From: Sipunculus nudus
Taxonomy: Eukaryota; Annelida; Sipuncula; Golfingiida; Sipunculidae
NCBI GenBank assembly: GCA_026874595.1
Contig: CM049314.1
Location: 68,444,300-68,508,299 of the forward strand
Length of the DNA: 64,000 nt
Reading direction: 5' to 3'
The position numbers were made by a program, and so were the translations under genes. Positions 1 through 9,921 of the stretch are shown here, piece after piece; the first letter of the stretch is position 1; every line of letters starts with the position of its first letter. The notes beneath the pieces are model-generated. The model did no database searches. It was not told where the DNA came from and saw only the letters and a program-made list of their open reading frames with translations.

Positions 1-740
1 GTAATTCAAGCAGATGTTCTTCTTGTAAAGAATTAGAAACTGCGGTACTCACAAAATTGATAATAAATGATGCACAAATGCCAATTTATCAATTGTAAAG
101 ACTTACAATCTTTGTAGCTGTGTGTAGACAGGTTAGAAAATCTTAAAGACAACTTTATGCAACACATAACACGTTAGGTGTCATAATTTTTAAACGGTAC
201 TTTATGGAGAATTAATGCCCTGTATTTGTACTTATTCCATTAATAGATGCAGAGGTTTAGTTGAACAAGGAAAGAGTATGGCGGAGGAGCAGCTGTTGTA
301 GTAAATAACCATAATTTGTACACAGAGCATTTTCTATACTTTTAAGTCCAACCTTTTGAAGCAATAAAAATTATTTATAATCCTTTGTTTCATGCCCAAT
401 ATATAAGTACAACGTACTGCAGTTTCTAACATAATATCACAAAATGATGCAAATATCCTATTGTTATGCAACAGATGAAACTGGATAATCTAAACTTAAA
501 AATTAAATTTCAAGAATTCTAGTCATTAATTATCAGTTCAAAGAGATGATGTACACATCATTTAATACTTCCATTAAACATAAAACCTGTGAACTGAGAG
601 AAAGCATTCATAATATATGTTAATGATATTATTACTAATTATCAATAATATTTAGTCTCAAATAATTACTAACCTCTTTAAAAGAGCTCTGAAGAAGAAA
701 AGCCTTTTAACCAGATCTGCTTATGATTATTAACATAAGA
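1..740. other. 3' flanking DNA of the glypican gene
   Basis: AT-rich sequence downstream, in the minus-strand sense, of the likely poly(A) signal. I see no exon, RNA gene, SINE head or clear tandem repeat here. It may contain the start of the next intergenic region. Confidence 0.4.
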
Positions 741-746
741 TTTATT
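741..746 (-). terminator. Likely poly(A) signal AATAAA of the glypican transcript
   Basis: The plus strand reads TTTATT, which is a perfect AATAAA on the minus strand about 195 nt after the stop codon at 944-942. A moderately GT-containing stretch (minus-strand TCTGGTT) lies 20-35 nt further on, as expected for a cleavage region. It is the first perfect hexamer after the stop. A more distal site outside the window cannot be excluded. Confidence 0.45.
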
Positions 747-941
747 TTCTCTGGGGCATATATGACAAAATGTCTTTCTCATCATAATGATACAAGACGA
801 AAAAGTATCAACTGCCTGACTGATTGATAAATTACATATCAACTATCCTGCAAACACAACAACAACTTTAGGTTCGTTAAAAAAATATAGATGGCACTAC
901 GATGGCACAGATCTGAACATGACCTCTAAGGAGGTTAAAGG

Positions 942-1150
942 TCAACGGTGAAAACCTAAGATGCCCACCAACAATGTCACGATAACAAGGACTTGTGAAT
1001 ATTGTATATGCGTTGCAGCGCCCCCTGGATTTTGATGCAGATTGCTGTTAGGTCGCACAGTGCTGTAGGGTGGACCTCTGTCTTTGCTTACAAACTCAAA
1101 CCCGTCGTTGTCTCCGATTTTATCCTCTGGCTCACTGGGCCTGTTGGGTT
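942..1150 (-). CDS. GPC5: Glypican terminal coding exon: C-terminal stalk and GPI-anchor signal
   Basis: Last coding exon. Its acceptor is a long T run ending TATAG at 1151. The exon begins with two bases that complete an AAA codon with the single base left by the exon at 2608-2437, then 68 codons run to TGA at 944-942. The start of the peptide is charged (SEPEDKIGDNDGFEF). Near the end come small residues PGGAAT, a short spacer HIQYSQ and the hydrophobic tail VLVIVTLLVGILGF with only HR after it. This is the layout of a GPI-transamidase signal: anchor site among the small residues, spacer, hydrophobic tail. Glypicans are GPI-anchored, so an anchor signal straight after a Ser-Gly exon is what the family predicts. 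This part of glypicans is poorly conserved, so the assignment rests on position, phase and signal architecture. Confidence 0.85.
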
Positions 1151-1316
1151 CTATAAAAAAAAAAAGGATTATGTTACTGTAGAGTAGTAATGATACATTA
1201 TCTATTCACATGATACTTATCCCAATACTTAAATCGTGATATGGTACATGATAAGATATATTAAAGAGGTATCAGAATTCAATACTCTTCTTTGCTTGTT
1301 CGCCATGCTGTTGCTT

Positions 1317-1405
1317 CATTTACAATACTATAAATACTACATTATAATACTATAAATATTACACTATAATACTATAAATCCCTGATATTAATACTATAAT
1401 TTGCC
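1317..1405. repeat. AT-rich tandem repeat, unit about 20 bp
   Basis: About four imperfect copies of a unit like AATACTATAAATATTACATT in direct orientation inside the last glypican intron. This is a minisatellite by inspection. Confidence 0.7.
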
Positions 1406-1910
1406 GATGAGGATGCTGTCATCCCCAGTGTTCCTCCGGATTCTCCTTGAAAGATACACATCTAATGACCGCCAAACTCTCCGCAGAGAGATTCCCACCA
1501 GGAGACTGTCCTTAAAATTCTTTCTTAATGCAAGTCCCTGCTCTTATATAAAAAAAATACAATACTGCTCATGTAGCCTCCACTTGGTATTCACTCGATG
1601 AGGTACACCCCCAGTAATGAATAATGAAACAGCCCCTTTAGTTGATTTTGATTGGGCAGTATTTAGCCATATTTTAGATGAATGCTTTATACACGCTGGG
1701 CCACTGACTAAGACAGAGAATGCTGGTGGTAAGTTTGGACTTTTCATAGGTAGGGCATGTACTGTTTAAAGTATCAACACAAGGACATACAGGATGACAC
1801 CAGTACAATACTGACTATATGCACCACAAATTACCTGTGCACCAGTGAATAGTTACAGCATGATTATATCATGGGCTGACATGATCAAGCAATCACTGTT
1901 TTACAGACTA

Positions 1911-2349
1911 AACAAATGACCCATGGGTCATGACACTCAGCTGATTGACTACTTGGTATTTGCTATAGTGTGATACCAGATGCAATTATATGTTTGGTAC
2001 TGGTTGTCCTAAGGACACTGTACAGAAGCCTGTAATTTATCAAAATGAGTTAATCCAAAGAATTAGGGTGATCAATGCATTAGTGTTTCAGATACTTCAG
2101 CTTTTGTAACAAATTTTTAATTATTCTAGGGGGTATTTACGAGCACCATAGCTCAGAGGATATGGGTAACAGAGACCTAATTTCAGGTATCCAAGGAGAT
2201 TTTTCATGGACCACCCTAGATGTTAAGTTTTTAGATTCCAGGTCCAGTGGTTAGGATTTGTGCCCTGCTAATGAACGGCCGGACGGTTTGATGACAGACA
2301 ATGACCCATCACTATAGCCCAGCATGACTGAAAGTCAGCTGAGCTAAAA
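1911..2349 (+). mobile_element. HINE/pearl-like non-autonomous Helitron relative, short copy
   Basis: The left end carries the palindrome TGACCCATGGGTCA followed by ATGACACTCAGCTGA. The right end carries a diverged hairpin (CAGCATGACTGAAAGTCAGCTG) followed by AGCTAAAA. The body includes the family's GGGGGTA, CAGAGACCTAATTTCAGG and CCAGGTCCAGTGG words, shared with the copies near 33.7, 37.2 and 56-58 kb. A left-end palindrome, a right-end hairpin and no obvious terminal inverted repeats fit Helentron-associated elements (HINEs), which include the pearl elements of bivalves. No transposase is encoded. Confidence 0.6.
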
Positions 2350-2436
2350 TTTGCATTTGACTCTGATTATGTAATCATTTTAAAATGGTGGCAATCTATT
2401 AAAAGTTTAACTGTGGTTATAAATAACAACACTTAC

Positions 2437-2608
2437 TCCCTTGTGATATAACATGGGGATTGTACGAGTTATAACCATCCCCGCTTCCGCTCCCACTGCC
2501 AGACAACCCAAAATCACTGTCATCATTGGGGAAGCCATAATCCTTCCGTCCCTTCTGGAAGCCATTCCAGCCGGGGTCATCACCTTGCATGCGCTCTCGT
2601 TTCTGTTT
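2437..2608 (-). CDS. GPC5: Glypican exon with the Ser-Gly glycosaminoglycan attachment cluster
   Basis: Exon of 57 codons plus one base. The acceptor is CAAACAG at 2609 and the donor GTAAGT at 2436. It joins the exon ending at 4378 in phase 0 and passes phase 1 to the terminal exon. The peptide starts with a basic run KQKRER, then a DDPGWNGF stretch, an acidic DDSD, and four consecutive Ser-Gly dipeptides (residues 36-43) followed by DG. Clustered SG next to acidic residues is the standard xylosyltransferase signal, and glypicans carry such clusters close to the membrane, so this is the likely heparan-sulfate attachment region. A second AG six bases inside (2604-2603) would remove Lys-Gln without changing frame. 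The upstream pyrimidine tract is weak. Confidence 0.9.
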
Positions 2609-4377
2609 CTGTTTGATGACACAAGCACATTATATTGTGAATCATTATAACAATTTTCAATGTAAGGCAGCACATTATAGATATCTTATTGAAGTTGAGG
2701 ACAAAGTTGAAGTGTGGCTACAAGTGGTGTCCCAATTAATCAAATATATCCATGATTGTTCATTTTACTTCATAATAAATTAACTTTAACAGATTTTTGC
2801 ATAATCAGTCAAATAATTTTGTATACAAATATACAAGTAAGTCATTTTATCCTGAAAAAAAAATAATATATTTTTAACCTGTTAGAGATATAAGAAAGAC
2901 CACACAAAGTAGTGTACAGCTTAAAATTAACCTTGTGCAGCTGACAATTCAGATGTAAAAGTCAGACTGAATTTATTCTGTCTATATATTTCAGGTAATA
3001 ATTCAATACAGTAAATTTCACAGTCATACAGGAGGTACATAAAATAATTGATTCATAATGGATCATTGGTCATTTTTTTTGTCTTTCATCAAAAAAGTTT
3101 TTAACAACCAGATCAGACCACTAGTGGCTATCTTGTTTGACTAATAAACAATTTTACTGGCAGGTGTGGGTTTGAATCTGACAACTGCAATTATCCCAGA
3201 GTCTAAAAATAAATGTGGTAATTTACAAGATAACCCTGTTTTCTGGTGTATAATTTACTTCTCTGGGAATGGAGATGGCAGGCTGTGTGATTAGAAAAGC
3301 ATTGTGCAGATTAGCTGATTATATTGATTGGTCTTTTCCTTTACAATCAATTAAACAGGTCGAATTTGTATGTTATCAGATTTATAATATTTAATATAAA
3401 AATATATAAATATGTATTTGGACTTTTCCCAAAACAAAATTTTAATAGCTCTTCCCCAGGTGGAACCTTAAAGTCAGGGTGCGACTGATAATAAGGATGG
3501 TTCTTATGTTAGGAATTTTACAGTATATGATTATGCTTGTACATTCAAAGAAGTATATTTGTTAACATCTCAAAAATCTGTCATAAATAAGGAAGGCCAG
3601 ACACAAAGTAAGGAAAACTGGTGCAAAATCTCTTGAACCTATGTATGATTAAAAAATCTTGATCGATACAATTACAGTATGATTAATTTAATCTTTCCAT
3701 GATTTCTGGAGATGATTCCCTTAAGCAGAAGGCCATCAAATTACAAAACACCAATGTGCCTTAATGCACCAAAGTGAGTCTATCCTGAGGGTCCTTCAAA
3801 TTTGGAAAAAAAAAGAAACTAATTACTTGGAATGTTCAATCAATATATGATCATCTACTGCTTTTGTCTTGCAATCATCAAACAAGATTTAACAAATATT
3901 TCCTGGCTGACAGTGGTTTTCTCTAGTTCATGGTCTACACCTGTTCTTTTAGTTTCAATATCAGCTGACAGATGGCAGCATGTGAAAGATCAACCTAGTT
4001 TTGACTCATTTGTATATCTGTTTGCCCTAATCTGATTTTGTGTAACCCTTACAATTGTTTGTTCAAGTATGTGTCCAAGTTATGTCTATAAACAGCCTTT
4101 TTTTTGTAACCTACCCTGTAATGTCTTTGTGTTTTTAAAAAATTCCCCCTGTAATGTCTATGAGTTTATGTTTTGTTTAACTTGCCCCCGTTATGTCTAT
4201 GAGTTTATGTTTTTATAACTTGCCACCATAAAATCTATGCATTTATATTTTTGTATAACTTACCACTGTAATGTCTATGAGTTTATTTTTTGTATAACTT
4301 ACCCCTGTAATGTCTATGATTTTATATTTTTTTAACTAACCCCTGTAATGTTTGTGTGTATATTTTGTATATCTTAC
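2609..4377 (-). other. Glypican intron between linker and Ser-Gly exons (1,769 bp)
   Basis: Phase-0 intron with donor GTAAGA at 4377 and acceptor CAG at 2609. Its donor-proximal 340 bp is a minisatellite copied from the exon-intron junction (listed separately). Apart from that, 2610-4035 is AT-rich and I recognise nothing in it. A short ORF at 3832-4035 on the plus strand has no supporting signal. Confidence 0.8.
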
Positions 4378-4400
4378 CCCCGTAATGTCTATGAGTTTCT
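4040..4400 (-). repeat. Minisatellite of duplicated exon end plus 5' splice site, period 37-40 bp
   Basis: About nine tandem units, the first being the real exon-intron junction of the 4378-4504 exon. Each unit repeats the last exon bases (minus-strand AAACTCATAGACATTAC), a G run and the donor. Unit landmarks on the plus strand (GTAATGTCTATGA or variants) fall at 4382, 4345, 4307, 4268, 4228, 4190, 4151, 4118 and 4079. Donor versions in order are GTAAGA (authentic), GTTAGT, GTAAGT, GTAAGT, GCAAGT, GCAAGT, GGAATT (dead) and GTAGGT; the most distal unit has no recognisable donor. Copying exon sequence together with the splice site into the intron makes a ladder of potential decoy donors. Confidence 0.9.
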
Positions 4401-4504
4401 GTGCTAGCCTCGCCATGACATCAGTGCCTGCCCTGTGACCGCCGGCCACCTCAGGATTCTGTAACTGTTCTGTGATGTTAAACTCTGGTACTGGCTTGGT
4501 ATAA
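4378..4504 (-). CDS. GPC5: Glypican linker exon between the core domain and the Ser-Gly region
   Basis: 127-bp exon with acceptor TTGTTTCAG at 4505 and donor GTAAGA at 4377. Its first base completes a Ser codon with the two bases left by the 60248-60501 exon, giving VGSYTKP across the join, which resembles the GPC5-type sequence after the CWTG motif. The next 42 codons read through an N-glycosylation sequon (NIT) and QNPEVAGG. They then enter a helix-like stretch (MARLAQKLIDITG) matching the place where GPC3/GPC5 proteins have a conserved IIDKL-type helix. The exon ends in phase 0. If its own donor is skipped, translation runs 13 further codons (VRYTKYTHKHYRG) to a stop at 4338-4336. Identification comes from recall of family features, not a search. 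Confidence 0.88.
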
Positions 4505-4555
4505 CTGAAACAACAACAAAAAATTCTAGAATGAGGTTGTTTTTGCAATACAAAA

Positions 4556-5012
4556 CCACTTCTCTCCCCTCCCTATGGGCCTCACATCCCCAAATTTAAG
4601 GAAAAAACTTTGGACTATCTCAAAAGTCACAGCATTCACAAATAATTTCTATTTTTGCTCATTAAACCTTGAAAAATAAGGTCAAGGTCATCAGGTTTCA
4701 AACACTTATGAGATTTGGGTATAAACATTTCATGAGTCAAATTTCATTAAAATATACTGAGAGGTTCAAAAGTTATATGTTTACAAATGATTTCTATTCT
4801 GGCTAATTTGACCTTGATGATCCAGGTCAAGGTAACCAGTTTCAAAACTCATCAAAGAATTGGGTTGAAATAATTAGTGTTTCAAATTTGAGCAAAATGC
4901 GTAGTGGTTCAAAAGTTATCACATTAACATATGAAGATGATGCTGACTGTGGACAGTGCAGCTGATGACAACAGACCAAACACTGCATGTCTCCCCCATG
5001 GGAGGGGTGACA
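4556..5012. repeat. Interspersed repeat with diverged inverted ends and AGGTCA-type motifs
   Basis: It begins near CCCCTCCCTATGGG and ends near CCCCCATGGGAGGGG, which are imperfect inverted ends. Inside are two related ~135-bp halves, each with TTCACAAATAATTTCTAT-like or TTTACAAATGATTTCTATT text, an AGGTCAAGGT motif (near 4680 and 4824) and GGTTCAAAAGTTAT. It lies only about 50 bp from the acceptor of the linker exon, so it may be an old insertion close to that splice site. No protein is encoded. Confidence 0.5.
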
Positions 5013-5377
5013 TAATCAGAGTTCAGAATAAACCAGATCCATAATCAAATTATGACAATTTCAAAGACATGTATAATTGGTTAAGTGGTAAATGTCAGAA
5101 TACATAATATACATAAATCATTAAATGTGTGTGAGATCACTGCACAGAACAGACCTGTTTCATGATCTACAAAGTTGTTGAGCAGATTGACACCAGATGG
5201 CAGTTAATGCCAAGGTCCTTCCATGTAAAACTTCTGATTAACTAATATGACTGCTAGTAAATTACCCTCATGATGTCATGACTGATCTATTTGACTGAGA
5301 GACAAAATTATTCAAATATTTTGGACTGCTTTAAATGCAAGACAGTTTAAAATAATGAATAAAATAATCCAGTGTTT

Positions 5378-5836
5378 TTAAGGTGCCCATTCACCAACCT
5401 TACCAACAATATCTGGCTTCCTGTTGTATATTTGAAAGATCTCAGGGTAATTTTGGTTATGAAAAGTTTTATACAATCTTTGTGAAGAATGCATAAACGT
5501 ATTTTTCAACAGCATATTTGTAAACACAGTAATGTTGACAAACAGGATTAAAATGTAACCTAAGGTGGTAGGTTACAAATATTTGGAGGTAGAAAGGTAA
5601 CTTGATGCAAAACCCCATTTGCAAAGCTCTGGTTTACCAGGCTTGTTGCCTAATGCCATTGTTAAATTTGTTTTGGTGATTTTGGTGGGCCCCAACATAT
5701 TATAAATATGTTGATATAAACAAAACAAGCAGCCTGTATGTGGTGATAAATACATTTCCTGGCCTGTTTGTATATAAAAGGACCAAGGGATTACTTTTAG
5801 TTTATTAAGGTCAGCTAGCTGATCGGGCCCCTTTAA
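5378..5836 (-). mobile_element. TTAA-flanked MITE, copy 1 (459 bp)
   Basis: It starts TTAAGGTGCCCATTCACC and ends with GGGCCCCTTTAA. It is in opposite orientation to the copy at 9922-10380, which has exactly the same length. Shared interior words include the GGTTACA block, the GCAAAGCTCTGG block and GTGGGCCCC/CTGCCAAAATAAT. TTAA at both ends is the hallmark target of piggyBac-type elements. There is no transposase, so it would depend on an element elsewhere. Confidence 0.6.
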
Positions 5837-6034
5837 ATATATCCTGAAATTCAAATAGCCGCATTTACTGAATATAACAATAGTGGAATTTTAAAGAGTC
5901 ATATGCTTGACTTGCAGGTTATGATAATGTAATAGTACTGATAATAAAAAACAAATTCAACATAAACTCCATATTCTGCATATCACATTGTATATTTGTC
6001 CCTTTTAGAAATTGTTATCAAAATGAATGTATTT

Positions 6035-6235
6035 TTTTTTTTGTTTTTATTGGAGGTACCCACCTCCATATTTTAATGCTAGTTAGCTTTACTGTAAGTA
6101 CGTTTATGTACATCTGCAAAATTCCATTCAGGTTTTTTAACTATGTGACAGAGCATTATCACATGCTTACTCTTGTTTTATATCCTGGTACTAACTAGGC
6201 CCAGTGACTACTGCACCTGTGGGGACACTCAGCAT
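6035..6235 (-). mobile_element. SINE-family fragment, copy 1 (tail half)
   Basis: Shares TTAATGCTAG, CATCTGCAAAATTCCATTC, CACATGCTTAC and CTGCACCTGTGGG blocks with the sequences at 28115-28345 and 31110-31465. The last of these has a tRNA-like head, so this is a headless copy. Orientation is inferred from that relationship. Confidence 0.5.
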
Positions 6236-6239
6236 ACCC

Positions 6240-9200
6240 ATAACTTTCATACTTGCAAATCGAGTGTCATAATCATTAGATCATGTAGTTCCACAAACAG
6301 CAATTATGATGAACATTAGTTCCCAGTGAAATTTTGCTTTGGATGTATAACTATACAACATTCTAGCATCTGGATAGGAAAGACCAAATGTTGAATGTTT
6401 AACTCTAGGGTTTATTATCGCTCACTGCTCGGGGCATCCAGGAGCTTGTAAAATAAAAGAGAGTAAAATACAAACAAAAAGTTAATGCAATGTGTTGCAT
6501 AATTATCTTAATAATTAATAAAAGATATGCTAATTATGAAGATACACACTAATAATACATTCATACTAATAATATAATAATAAACTGGTTAAAATTATAT
6601 GTTTTAAAAATGAAAACTCAAAAAAACTGTATGAAATGTCAATCTAAAGATCAAATCTTTTCAACATTCTGAAAAAAAACAAACTTGACAACTTTTATTA
6701 ATATCACTACAATAAAATAATTAAACACCTTATAAGTCTGTAAAAAAATAACATTAATTAACACCAAGCCTAACATAAGTCACAAATATCCTGTAAGGGT
6801 GAATATTTAGTGATGAATACCAAACTTCAGCAGAAAATTTCACTGACATGACGACATGGGGAAAGGATATGAGAACGATTCCTGTCACAAAAAAGGAGCT
6901 CTAAACGAGATTAGCCGAGAGCTTTCAAGATTACTGTGAATTGTGTTTACAGGAAAGCGTCCCTTTGGGATACCCGCCTGTCTGTGCAGTCTTGATTACA
7001 TTGTCTTTTGCAGCATTATAGTCTGTCTCTAGGGCCGGTGTTCAAGGTCATGTAGGGGGCGTGTGGGGCAGCTCCTTCATAAAAACAGGTACATATGCAC
7101 GGAGAATAGCTGGTATCTTTGTTGCACATTTTCGTGCTGATCATATTCTTGGAATACTCAGGTCTAGCAGTTGTCAACATCTATTATTGACTGGACTCCA
7201 AACAGACTTTCAGGAAAAACATGCTGGCACCCACCATGTGACATCCTTATTAAACCAGTCACTCTCTGGCGTTTTGTCAGCCAGCTTGGAAGAGCACGGG
7301 AGACTCGCCCCCAATGGCACAAAGTGATAAATTAGGACCGGGATAATTGCCAAATTAATTCATGGGATCAAAGCCTGATAGATTACTTTTGCTCAGTAGA
7401 CAGTCTGGCGGGCTCGATATATTGTTTGGGATGATTCATCCTGAGACACCAAAGCAGCAGACAATAGAACTTCCTGCTGGTCATTGTGCTGGGAAACAAA
7501 TATTTGACATCTGACATCTTTTCCTCATTATCTGTCTTAGTGTCACGGAATTCATACCCCAAAGTTTCCTCAATGCCAGCCTTTATTTTCTCAATGCCAA
7601 ACTATTTGTAAAGGAATATGGATCACTCCTGCTTATGAAATATAAACAAGAAGGATTACTACTGATTTTTTTGTGTATGTGTTCTTGTGTTCTAATATAT
7701 TGTACAAGATACCTTGGTAAATTTACTTTTTATTTCTGTAAATTATCTCAGTTCTTTTTTTCCCAACTGGAAACCCACTATATATATACAATCCCAATGA
7801 GTGCAAATACATAATTTCATATACATATATTACACAATTAAATATATATGCATTTATCTTATAAAAAAAAATTAAATATTAAAAGTTTACCACAAAATAT
7901 GCAGTTACATTCACATACACCAAACACCTTTATATTCGAAAAAAAAAAAAGAATTTAAATAATTGTCAAGATTTATTGGTAAATAAAATGGTAAATATGG
8001 CCTTATCCATAAGCCTTATTCTTAAGACAAGCATATTACAGATAATATTATCAATCAATATTACAGGCTCTTGTCAAAAAGACTGAGATTTATATTCTTC
8101 TAATATTGAGCCTTAATTATGTCAATAAATGAGTACTTTGATCATCATAAGTATTAACATTTCTCTTTGCTCTCTACTGTGTATTCTAATTATGGTACAT
8201 TGGGTTCTGGTGTATTCTGATTGATGACTACTTGATCAAGGAAGTTTTGTAGGCTTAGAGCCTTCCTAACTCATGATCATGTAAATCAAATTTTAACTAC
8301 AACAGTACCTGTTGTGAGGGGATACCTGTGGGATATTGCCAAAGTGCCCTACATTTCAGGTGTCCCTTGATGAGAGGTAGGGACATATGCAGGTGGGGAT
8401 CAGCAATTAAAAGAAAAGAATTATATGCCTATTAGTAAATAAAATAAAATGTTTTTATGTAAAAATATATAAGAGAAAAATATCAATGTGGGCATCTAAC
8501 ACAAGAAAGCAGGTTTTCTGATGCCATGATTAAAAAAGTCTTTATACAGCTGGTTCATTTATAAACACAAAATTAAATAAATGATGGATCAGGAGTATAA
8601 TTTCATAGAAATAGTTACTATTTACTAAAAGAATTATTCAATAAAATATAGTATTTATAATATTCCTTCATTATATATTCTTTCTGGATAAAAAAATAAA
8701 TGTAAATAAAAGTCACCCTGCAAACCGAACTTGTTTTTGAATTTAAATTTACCATGTGCAAACCTTCAGGTAATTCAGGTGTTTAGTAATAGGCCTGGAA
8801 TTGTGAGGGCCCTTATAATCACTTCAATTATTGGTTCTTTACCTTTGAATCAATTCTCGACTCAATTCTTACTTTTTGAGACCTTAAAAACTAAAAGCAA
8901 TTTGGCCAAAATGAATTTTTGTTCTCTCTCTGTATATGTTTCCAATTGAGTGGTGTGGACCACCAGCAAACAATTAAAGTAGAGTTGGGGCACATATGTA
9001 ACAAATTAAGGGCTCCTACATCATAAAACTGCTCCATCAGATTTGAGAGGACTTTGCAATGGTACAAAAAGAAATGGTTAAAAAAAAAATAATCAAAATG
9101 AATCCATTAGAGGTTAATAATTGTTTACAATTTAATCAATAGCTTGCAAATCAATGCATGGTTTCTTCAGTGCACTGTCACACCCCTATTTATTAGTTAG

Positions 9201-9240
9201 TGCTTGATGACAAAATGAAGGCATTATAGAACAGGTTTCC
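6240..9240. other. Intron stretch, largely unique AT-rich DNA with one less AT-rich block
   Basis: About 6890-7540 is noticeably less AT-rich than its surroundings, non-repetitive and without a convincing reading frame, so it is a candidate regulatory block. The rest is AT-rich with short homopolymers (for example near 7860 and 7940). No gene or RNA was recognised. Confidence 0.35.
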
Positions 9241-9395
9241 TATGAGATTTTTATAGACCTCCCTGGATATTCAGTTACATGTGCCTAGGTTCAACAGTGT
9301 CAAAACATCCTACTCTAAGGTACGGACAGACATAGAGACAGACAGACACTGACCGATCACTATAGCTCAGTTGACTTATGGTCAGCTAAGCTAAA
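9240..9395 (+). mobile_element. HINE-like element, right-end fragment
   Basis: Contains GACCTCCCTGGATATTCA, a run of ACGGACAGACATAGAGACAGAC and the terminal hairpin text (TATAGCTCAGTTGACTTATG...) followed by AGCTAAAA, as in the right ends of the 37.0-37.4 and 56.1-58.0 kb copies. The left part is missing or unrecognisable. Confidence 0.5.
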
Positions 9396-9659
9396 AACTG
9401 TAAATGTGTATCTTTGTTTCAACCATCACTAAAATTAAAAATATATCCTTGTATTTAATATGTATGGTAATAATAATGTCTCCTTAGGGACAATATTCAA
9501 ACATGGGGGGAAACAAATTCTTCCTTTCACACTGAAATAATGTTTATCAGTCTTAGTGACTAATATTTTGTTAAATTAAAACATTGGTATATTTACACAG
9601 AAAGTATTTGATTACATATGTGACAGGAGATGTTCCTAATTTAATAATGGTGTATCTAA

Positions 9660-9860
9660 CAATAATTTTACATCTCCTGTGTGGGCGTACCTGAGAAATG
9701 CCATTTAAAGAAAAAAGAGGAATACTGAGTGTGTGGGAAGGGGGTCACTTCAAAATTTCCCCATATATCCTTAGAAATTTAACATTATTTTGTGATAGGG
9801 CCAATGCAACCTCATCTATCAGAAACCCAGCCAGTGTATCAACCTGATACTATCAAGTGG
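9660..9860. repeat. Dispersed repeat shared with about 62505-62625
   Basis: The text around TTTCCCCATATATCCTTAGAA through CAGTGTATCAACCTGATAC recurs in diverged form at about 62525-62625 (TTTTCCTATAAATCCTTAGGAA ... GTATCAACCTGATA). It is a dispersed repeat of unknown class. Confidence 0.4.
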
Positions 9861-9921
9861 GTGAACTTGCAGTGCTATCTATAATATTTAGAATGAAATT
9901 AAACTGGTCTTCAAGTGCAAG

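Larger units (their letters stand above)
1151..2436 (-). other. Glypican last intron (1,286 bp)
   Basis: The donor is GTAAGT at 2436-2431 and the acceptor TATAG at 1151; it interrupts a codon after its first base. It contains an AT-rich ~20-bp tandem repeat (about 1317-1405), a short stretch with coding-like plus-strand reading frames (about 1400-1770, unidentified), and a HINE-like insertion (1911-2349). Confidence 0.8.

Noticed and set aside
5573-5854. 93-codon minus-strand ORF
   Set aside because: It is mostly within the 459-bp TTAA MITE, and the corresponding frame is not open in the other copies.
7061-7327. 88-codon plus-strand ORF in a less AT-rich block
   Set aside because: Non-ATG start, no recognised domain, wrong strand for the host gene and no splice context; the block is better viewed as possible regulatory DNA.
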